Shown here piece by piece: positions 8,201 to 11,013 of a stretch of 11,013 nucleotides of DNA. Source of the DNA: Oscillospiraceae bacterium (GTDB taxonomy: Bacteria > Bacillota_A > Clostridia > Oscillospirales > JAAYXM01); assembly GCA_017408185.1 (NCBI GenBank), contig JAFQVE010000421.1:1-11013 (forward strand). Reading direction: 5' to 3'. The first letter of the stretch is position 1, and every line of letters begins with the position of its first letter. The notes beneath the pieces were generated by a model. That model saw nothing but the letters and a program-made list of their open reading frames with translations. It was not told the DNA's origin and made no database searches. The position numbers and the translations under genes are program-made.

Positions 8201-11013
8201 ATTCAGGATGCACTTCCGGCTCTCCAAAACGCTTATCTCTACACCGGAGATGAAAAATATGGAAAAGCAGGACTTCTGATTCTCGACCGTATTGCAGACC
8301 TTTATCCGGATTACAGTTGGAATCAGCATAATGAATTTTTCTATACAGCACATGGCGGGTCGGGGTATGGAAAGATTGCCGGCAACATTCGTGAACCGGT
8401 GCTTGTGGATATCTTCACAGAAGCTTATGATGCGTTCTATCCCCTGATGGAAGATGAGGAAATTATTCGCATACTCAGCGCCGAATCGAAAAGATGCGGC
8501 ATTGATAACCCGAAAACTAACGCATGGCTTATACGTCAGAACTTTGAGGATAATCTCCTTCGTGAAGCGTATGACGGTATAAAAGGGAATCTCATAGCCG
8601 GAAACTTCGGTAAGTATCAGTCCACGCTCTCTCGAATATCCATTATACTTGACCATTATCCGGAAAGTAAGGGAATGATAGATTGGATATTGCAACCGGG
8701 AGAACCGATGTACAATCCGCTGAAGATAACAGGTGGAAACCTGCTTAATCATCTTATGTCGATAATAGATCGTGACGGTCATCCGCAGGAGTCTCCGGCG
8801 TATAATATCGGTCAGCTTGGACGTATTCTTCCTGTTGCAGACAATATCGCAAGATACGACGACTATCCAGTTGCAGATATTTACAAAAACCCGAAGTTCT
8901 TCAGTATGTTTGATGCGAACATTCATATTTCCAAAGCTCTCGGATACGCTCAGATAGGTGATGGCCATTATACGGGTGGCGTTGATGAGTTGATCTCGGC
9001 GTCAACTGCGGCATCTTACTTTATGAAAACAGGAATCGTAGAGCTTGCGCAGTATGCATATGACAGAAACGGGAATTCCGTTGAGGGGCTCTATGGAAAT
9101 ATTTATGATGAAGATCCCGAGGCAGTTCAAAAAGAAATTCTGAAGGTTATTGAAGAATATGGCGAGCTTAACCTTGGAAGTGAGATGCTTACGGGCTTTG
9201 GCTTCTCGATCCTCAGAAGCGGAAAGATGTATGATTCTGTAGGAAGTGCTGCAAGCCGGGATACACGTAAGAATATCTGGATGTTCTGGAACAACAATGA
9301 GTCTCACGTTCATGCCGATGCGCTTGATATCGGAATAGAAGCGTTTGGAATAAATATGGCTCCGGAACTCGGTTATCCTGAGCAGACCGGAGATCAGCCT
9401 AACCGTGCACAGTGGGTATCGGCAACGCTTAGCCACAATACTGTTTCTGTGGTAGGGGAGAATCAGCAGCGCGCTCTTGGTATTCCGGTTCATTTTGATG
9501 ATTCTGGCAAAGTCAGAGTCATGGAAGTGGATTCTGGCAATTCGTACGCAGATGTGGATATATATCGCAGAGCGGTTGTTTCTGTGGAGATGGACGAAGA
9601 TACCTTCTATGCGGTGGATTTCTTCCGGGTTCTCGGCGGCGATGACCATATCTACAGCTTCCATGCCCAGTCTGATGAAATATATGCAACAGAAGGGCTT
9701 GAGCTTAAACCTCAGGTTGACCGATACGGCAATCCTAAAGGAACATATGCAGGTCTTAATGTTCCGTTCGGACAGGATCCGACGACGGGCTCAGCACTCA
9801 CGTATCACCCCGGATTTACGTGGCTTGAAAATGTGCGTCGTGCGCAGAATGTAAGTGGTAATTTCTCTGTGGATTTCAAAATAAAGGATTTCAGAAAAAT
9901 TCTTCCGTATTCAATGAATCTTCATATGAAAATGACAATGGTCAATGATAAGCGTCTTGCTGAAGTTGCTCTTGCAACAGGTTATCCGCCGAACCGAGCT
10001 GAGAACAAAATGATTTCTTCTCTTGAATATGTTCTTGTAAGGCGAAAGGGAACAAACCTTGATTCTATGTTTACAACCGTCTTTGAACCGTATCGCGATA
10101 CAAGCAAAATAGAAGAAATTACCGGCGTAGAGATGGTTGTATCCGGGAATAAAAAACCTGCAAAGACTGATGTAGCGCGTGCAGTCAAGGTTAAGGTGTC
10201 TGATGAAAGAACAGACTATATCGTTTACTCAACTAACCACGAAGTAACATACACCGTTGGCGGCTTGTTTGAGTTCAGCGGCTGTATAGGAGTTCTCTCA
10301 GTTGACGCAAACAACAATGTTCTTTATCGCTATGTAAATGACGGAACAAATATTGCTGGAGTTACAAGCGAGAAATGTGAGATAACAGGAAAGGTTGATG
10401 ACTTCACAAAAGAGCTTCAGCTTGATAACAGCATAACGATAACAACCGACACTGCAGTCTCTCCTGAAAGTCTTGTTGGCAGATATATTTATATCAACAA
10501 CACAAGCGGCGAAAACGGCGTGTATAAGATTTACAATGCTGAAGATGCAGCCGGAGGAAAGACAGAACTCGATATCGGAAAAGTAACGCTTGTAAACCGT
10601 TATGAGGATCCGCTTGATATGAACAGTGGCTTTGTGTATAACATCGAAGATGGAAATACATTCAGAATTCCGCTTTCGTATGAAGAGAACTTCCATCCGG
10701 TATTTGAGGATGCACCAAAAGGCGTGACAACAAGTGCAGGTAGCTCCGTTAAGGTAACAGTCAGCGCAACGGCAGATGAGAGCACTGATGGAAGCATAAC
10801 ATATTCTGCGCGTCAGCTCCCGCGTGGTGCAAGTGTTGATGCTGTAACCGGGACAGTAACGTGGAAGCCTGATTCAAGCCAGGTGGGTGAAAATCTTGTC
10901 GCGATTGATGCTGCGGATGAATACGGCAGAATAAGCACCATTTACTTCACGATAACGGTTTATGGTTCAACTACCGGAGGTTCATCATCGGGCGAAACCG
11001 AAAAGCCGTCAAC
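2159..11013 (+). CDS. Giant secreted heparinase II/III-family polysaccharide lyase with Ig-like stalk, 3'-truncated
   Basis: ATG at 2159 opens a frame that stays open to the window end (2951 complete codons). Order by residue: signal peptide 1-23/24; Ig-like domain to 103; carbohydrate-binding-like module B 104-320; Ig-like domains 319-681; module C 682-882; Ig-like domains 881-1351; a CBM6/35-like module 1353-1514; Ig-like domains 1516-1805; an (alpha/alpha)6-toroid lyase domain about 1806-2300 with a CxxC...CxxC segment; the heparinase II/III beta-sandwich about 2368-2838; a He_PIG-like domain 2848-2935; then a Ser/Gly/Thr linker. Family enzymes cleave uronate-containing polysaccharides by beta-elimination. 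Recognisable signatures are the toroid helix LYTGDEKYGKAGLLILDR, DG-x-P-x-E-S-P-x-Y (Tyr2215), H-x-H-x-D (2383-2387), SHNTVSV (His2426) and YRR...VDFFRVLGGDDHIYSFHA. Two positions look atypical: Tyr2153 and Glu2403. The substrate and PL family cannot be read from sequence. The tail beyond the window probably includes a surface anchor (inference). It follows the first gene on the same strand after 88 bases. Confidence 0.92.
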   Translation, partial: MKRLISLIITISMLLSLIPASLAAGDIEVAFPQKILSVGSSAALSISGASGATLHIQSSDSNVLHAKDDGTVTAFSIGNATVTVTADFGGGVFKTDSVEIAVVGENLFNSRGVDNGSFAGGSASLFKDQFARFYYGFTKLCKPASFWAATTESAYAQTADVVPMASAVNPNANVLKYSRTTEAANKQIAIRTSEFKPATGYQYGAYLVDHTKLYEFTGWMNFDDMTDAPTVTARVNHGTTPDDKTQIAKYGDMASANGGDKKNSGTLGWQYFNTSAYDMRLIPDSVEVYAVPQLSSGKSAWTGDFYFADASFHEVKYSTLDFELKEGSGVTSVGDTLSTTVAHFSNTGKEIVSFDANGAKQDIKVEYATTNSAVATVSDAGVISVVGEGTADITATATLGGTTLTSVIPITATDENVLHTVSLSADNQTIWLGEIGMLSVFGTLRNGTQANLSGASINFTSDNTSILTVDANGKVTPVSVGNANVKAEVTLDGVTRVGYINLCVEEKPPVKLDSVKLELAESLIVGDSEEIAVSLIMNDGSKGNLSDAEITYSSADETVAKVSRTGKVTAISAGTTEIRATVTLGGGTKSASVKLTVMDDPDGIKLQFKAKLVNVGDTAKVEVLNAERAKDIAFTTSDEKIAVVDENGNVTGINIGRVTITATADFGGNKIKTASIEIPVVGENILDSRGVDQGTFDGGRFSLQTGAMDDFVAADKNQFWWVPAVSVYAEKVAIVNGESYGSKLSNLLKVTRENVSVDNQIIVATDRYANKGGQSGGFVLDNSKIYEFTGWVNQSGVTNAPALSCAVFQYFGKGEDVYGALSSSHRVAPSGDGEWKSFNTTPFDISDVEIEITAQPRINSGKSAWTGSFYFADFSFHEVEFDKVSFTPMASMGNLKVGDSITTTAVPLSTTGMEIKSFDAAGKAKTAVVSYASSDETVATVAPNGTITVTGEGVATITASITLGGVMRSATLPVCVVDGVAPEKAELFVDKATLAAGETAQSTVKLVNNDETYADISDAEITFSSQNPSVAEVDEISGVITAISEGTANVIVNVLYRGAIYTAVVQVKVVSDELRSLQITTEDLLQPGETCAADVKLYSADGKVLSNDDYDITYVTSDEAIASVESYGMVNAHMGGVVTITAYASKDGITVRGKTRLVVNYLKDVSLTVNEPSLEPGDKSDLSVSLAMYDGQEIDTDDCTLSYQSSDDGVAYVDDDGKVLAVGDGECYITAYATYEDVVAESSAVKISVYDTYPLVSAELTGPASVKDGSWGQLAISGTLESGQEVDILLENVTFEIVESYPENAVTVDANGVVRGVEVGYATIRAKVAYRGAEDLHSNAVTVNVTEGTAEEIMIDFRASYTPSAATIASNGWTINYELSRNSIATSLERHELYGVRATFTGSWINGMGTTTNRFAFDFNVPTDGIYRVEYAGAGSDMAGINSIFIDGKFMGTYSHRFETREVQMNDPKTLNTIELSSGIHTVLIGALDITGSTKGNVTYPYITYVKLTPVDEMPVPVEVSVDEENITLAVGEIAEIDAALIMSNGEEYGFGADYKATEAYTDGITFTTGDNGIISVDESTGKIRALSAGDAKVTVTAKLGNDSFTKEVSVTVTDEILSVVTAKVKNKTVFVDEAVDVEVEAILEPGRRVTDNPGVEISYVSMTPNTVTVEGGVITAIAAGYGQIKVIAKLGKITKEYLVSFEVFPSDFDKLSLFLSAGRYYVLKNIGSIKLIPHAFTNLGKELDLSEAEITFKSSNPEIAPINEAGEITLNELGKVTFTVEVSKNGIKRTESLAIEIVDGKSEPTYHTMQMRESTLSNISKYDWAKDMRVNAVEKADKYVEEAMKIRTLIEPEGLPRSTLISHNTDPEAYSCAYCKTDCRAEYGLYPWIVNPLVRPWKIQCPECKRLFPSNDFQSYYELGLDEYGKFDAERARNENQRLIDSGFFANQSAERQKNGYLANDLYPEKGEGWGVDDGWGFLTGKTLDNGLPQRISFIAYYLHDGIWVSAGSYKGFIQDALPALQNAYLYTGDEKYGKAGLLILDRIADLYPDYSWNQHNEFFYTAHGGSGYGKIAGNIREPVLVDIFTEAYDAFYPLMEDEEIIRILSAESKRCGIDNPKTNAWLIRQNFEDNLLREAYDGIKGNLIAGNFGKYQSTLSRISIILDHYPESKGMIDWILQPGEPMYNPLKITGGNLLNHLMSIIDRDGHPQESPAYNIGQLGRILPVADNIARYDDYPVADIYKNPKFFSMFDANIHISKALGYAQIGDGHYTGGVDELISASTAASYFMKTGIVELAQYAYDRNGNSVEGLYGNIYDEDPEAVQKEILKVIEEYGELNLGSEMLTGFGFSILRSGKMYDSVGSAASRDTRKNIWMFWNNNESHVHADALDIGIEAFGINMAPELGYPEQTGDQPNRAQWVSATLSHNTVSVVGENQQRALGIPVHFDDSGKVRVMEVDSGNSYADVDIYRRAVVSVEMDEDTFYAVDFFRVLGGDDHIYSFHAQSDEIYATEGLELKPQVDRYGNPKGTYAGLNVPFGQDPTTGSALTYHPGFTWLENVRRAQNVSGNFSVDFKIKDFRKILPYSMNLHMKMTMVNDKRLAEVALATGYPPNRAENKMISSLEYVLVRRKGTNLDSMFTTVFEPYRDTSKIEEITGVEMVVSGNKKPAKTDVARAVKVKVSDERTDYIVYSTNHEVTYTVGGLFEFSGCIGVLSVDANNNVLYRYVNDGTNIAGVTSEKCEITGKVDDFTKELQLDNSITITTDTAVSPESLVGRYIYINNTSGENGVYKIYNAEDAAGGKTELDIGKVTLVNRYEDPLDMNSGFVYNIEDGNTFRIPLSYEENFHPVFEDAPKGVTTSAGSSVKVTVSATADESTDGSITYSARQLPRGASVDAVTGTVTWKPDSSQVGENLVAIDAADEYGRISTIYFTITVYGSTTGGSSSGETEKPS
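2468..3118 (+). repeat. Shared carbohydrate-binding-like module, copy B
   Basis: Residues 104-320 of the giant protein. The module begins GENLFNSRGVDNGSFAGG, has KLYEFTGW and GWQYFNT in the middle, and ends SGKSAWTG-DFYFADASFHEV (FHEV at residues 312-315). It is preceded by the first Ig-like domain and followed directly by an Ig-like domain carrying NTGKEIVSFD, the same junction as in copy A of the upstream gene. The CBM4/9-like assignment is by pattern only. Confidence 0.7.
3413..3960 (+). repeat. Tandem Ig-like (Big_2-type) domains
   Basis: Two successive domains of about 90 residues (residues about 418-601) share the Big_2 scheme: an opening V-x-L strand, a V-G-x...E/L turn, S-S/D-x-x-V-A-x-V, D-x-x-G-K-V-T-x-V/I and G-x-A/T-x-V/I-x-A-x-V-T-L-G/D-G. 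They link copy B's Ig neighbour to the Ig domain ahead of copy C. They are presumably stalk spacers on an extracellular protein. Confidence 0.8.
4202..4804 (+). repeat. Shared carbohydrate-binding-like module, copy C
   Basis: Residues 682-882. The module opens GENILDSRGVDQGTFDGG, has KIYEFTGW and EWKSFNT, and ends SGKSAWTG-SFYFADFSFHEV (FHEV at 876-879). The preceding Ig domain reads VTG-x-x-IGRVTITA and then IEIPVVGEN, almost as in the upstream gene before copy A. The module body resembles copy B more closely. The 5' and 3' boundaries are the points where resemblance to the other copies begins and ends. Confidence 0.7.
5105..6211 (+). repeat. Tandem array of four Ig-like (Big_2-type) domains
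   Basis: Residues about 983-1351 form four consecutive domains beginning near EKAELFVDK, RSLQITTED, VSLTVNEPS and LVSAELTGP. Each has the G-x-A-x-V/I-x-A terminal strand pattern. Copies are well diverged from one another, with no near-identical DNA repeats seen, so the array looks old rather than recently expanded. It spaces module C from the CBM6/35-like module. Confidence 0.75.
6215..6700 (+). other. CBM6/35-like module
   Basis: Residues 1353-1514 do not follow the Ig pattern. Typical galactose-binding-fold elements are visible in order: a strand FNVPTDGIYRVEYAG, a strand SIFIDGKFMGTY, then IELSSGIHTVLIGA, and a closing YITYVKLTPV. This order (a pre-strand ending in DGIY, then a VDGK-like turn, then L-x-x-GxH-T-V) is common in CBM6/CBM35-type modules attached to Clostridial glycan enzymes. 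Ligand unknown. It is unrelated at the motif level to modules A-C. Confidence 0.55.
6705..7572 (+). repeat. Three Ig-like domains preceding the lyase domain
   Basis: Residues about 1516-1805 contain three more Ig-like domains, starting near VPVEVSVDE, SVVTAKVKN and FDKLSLFLS. The first two keep the Big_2 signature (S-x-G-K-I-x-A-L, G-V-I-T-A-I). The last is more divergent but keeps SSNPEIAPINEAGEI. They end just before the lyase domain and complete the stalk. Confidence 0.7.
7574..9060 (+). other. (alpha/alpha)6-toroid lyase domain with zinc-ribbon-like segment
   Basis: Residues about 1806-2300. Near its start, Cys1873 and Cys1876 (CAYC), Cys1880, and Cys1902 and Cys1905 (CPEC) suggest a zinc ribbon, followed by LFPSNDFQSYYELG, a pattern I recall from heparinase II/III proteins with the same segment. 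The helical core shows AYLYTGDEKYGKAGLLILDR and LYPDYSWN. Candidate active-site elements are Asn2149/Gln2154 in GNFGKYQ and Tyr2215 in DGHPQESPAYN. Tyr2153 occupies the place where I recall a His in relatives. Confidence 0.75.
9260..10672 (+). other. Heparinase II/III beta-sandwich domain
   Basis: Residues about 2368-2838. The signature is ESHVHADALDIGIEAFG (His2383, His2385, Asp2387), then PELGYP (Glu2403), then LSHNTVSV (His2426). In characterised relatives the equivalent HxH, Asp and His supply a catalytic His and metal ligands. Further family-typical segments are IYRRAVVSVEMDED, DFFRVLGGDDHIYSFHA and TTVFEPYRD. The last part (about 10250-10672) forms the trailing strands seen after the sandwich in similar large lyases. 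Confidence 0.8.
10700..10963 (+). other. He_PIG-like putative Ig domain
   Basis: Residues about 2848-2935 contain ITYSARQLPRGASVDAVTG followed by TVTWKPDSSQVGEN and DAADEYG. This is the classic He_PIG pattern (L-P-x-G-x-x-x-D-x-x-T-G-x-x-x-W-x-P) found C-terminal to catalytic domains in secreted glycan enzymes. It probably acts as a spacer. Confidence 0.75.
10964..11013 (+). other. Ser/Gly/Thr linker, cut by window edge
   Basis: Residues from about 2936 read GSTTGGSSSGETEKPS, a flexible low-complexity linker. Such linkers commonly precede a C-terminal anchor or another binding module. The protein continues beyond the window, so the anchor type is unknown. Confidence 0.75.

Noticed and set aside
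7772..8968. A 398-codon open frame on the minus strand inside the lyase domain
   Set aside because: It lies wholly opposite a frame with clear heparinase signatures, and its translation (rich in Ile, Arg, Cys and Phe) has no recognisable domain. It is a shadow.

Overview
The window holds two genes, both on the + strand, and both encode large secreted proteins built from modules. The first is missing its 5' end and the second its 3' end. The likely host is a Gram-positive anaerobe of the Clostridia, probably an uncultured gut or rumen lineage. This is an inference from the strong AAGGAG ribosome binding site, the moderate base composition, and the style of the proteins: long stalks of Big_2-type immunoglobulin-like (Ig-like) domains joined to carbohydrate-active domains, with a divergent InlB-type repeat in the smaller protein. 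No tRNA, rRNA, CRISPR array, insertion sequence or integrase is visible.

Layout. Bases 1-2070 are the C-terminal 689 codons of a secreted multi-domain protein: the end of one Ig-like domain, a roughly 220-residue carbohydrate-binding-like module, another Ig-like domain, two InlB-B-repeat-like units and a small terminal beta domain. A 88-base gap (2071-2158) follows. It holds a perfect 10-bp hairpin without a U-tract, then a ribosome binding site. From 2159 to the window end, one uninterrupted frame of 2951 complete codons encodes a giant heparinase II/III-family protein. In order it has a signal peptide, about 13 Ig-like domains interrupted by three carbohydrate-binding-like modules, an (alpha/alpha)6-toroid lyase domain with a Cys4-type zinc-ribbon-like segment, the anti-parallel beta-sandwich lyase domain, a putative-Ig (He_PIG-like) domain, and a Ser/Gly/Thr linker still open at the edge.

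The two genes share a composite unit (Ig-like, then a carbohydrate-binding-like module starting GEN and ending YFAD-x-SFHEV, then Ig-like). It occurs once in the first gene and twice in the second, with the same internal order. This suggests that both proteins recognise related ligands and arose by shuffling the same parts. The plausible joint role is capture and cleavage of an acidic (uronate-containing) polysaccharide outside the cell, with the first protein as a binding or matrix partner and the second as the enzyme. The substrate cannot be read from the sequence. Two positions in the catalytic domain look atypical (Tyr2153 where relatives usually have His, and Glu2403 where they usually have Asp), so activity should not be assumed.
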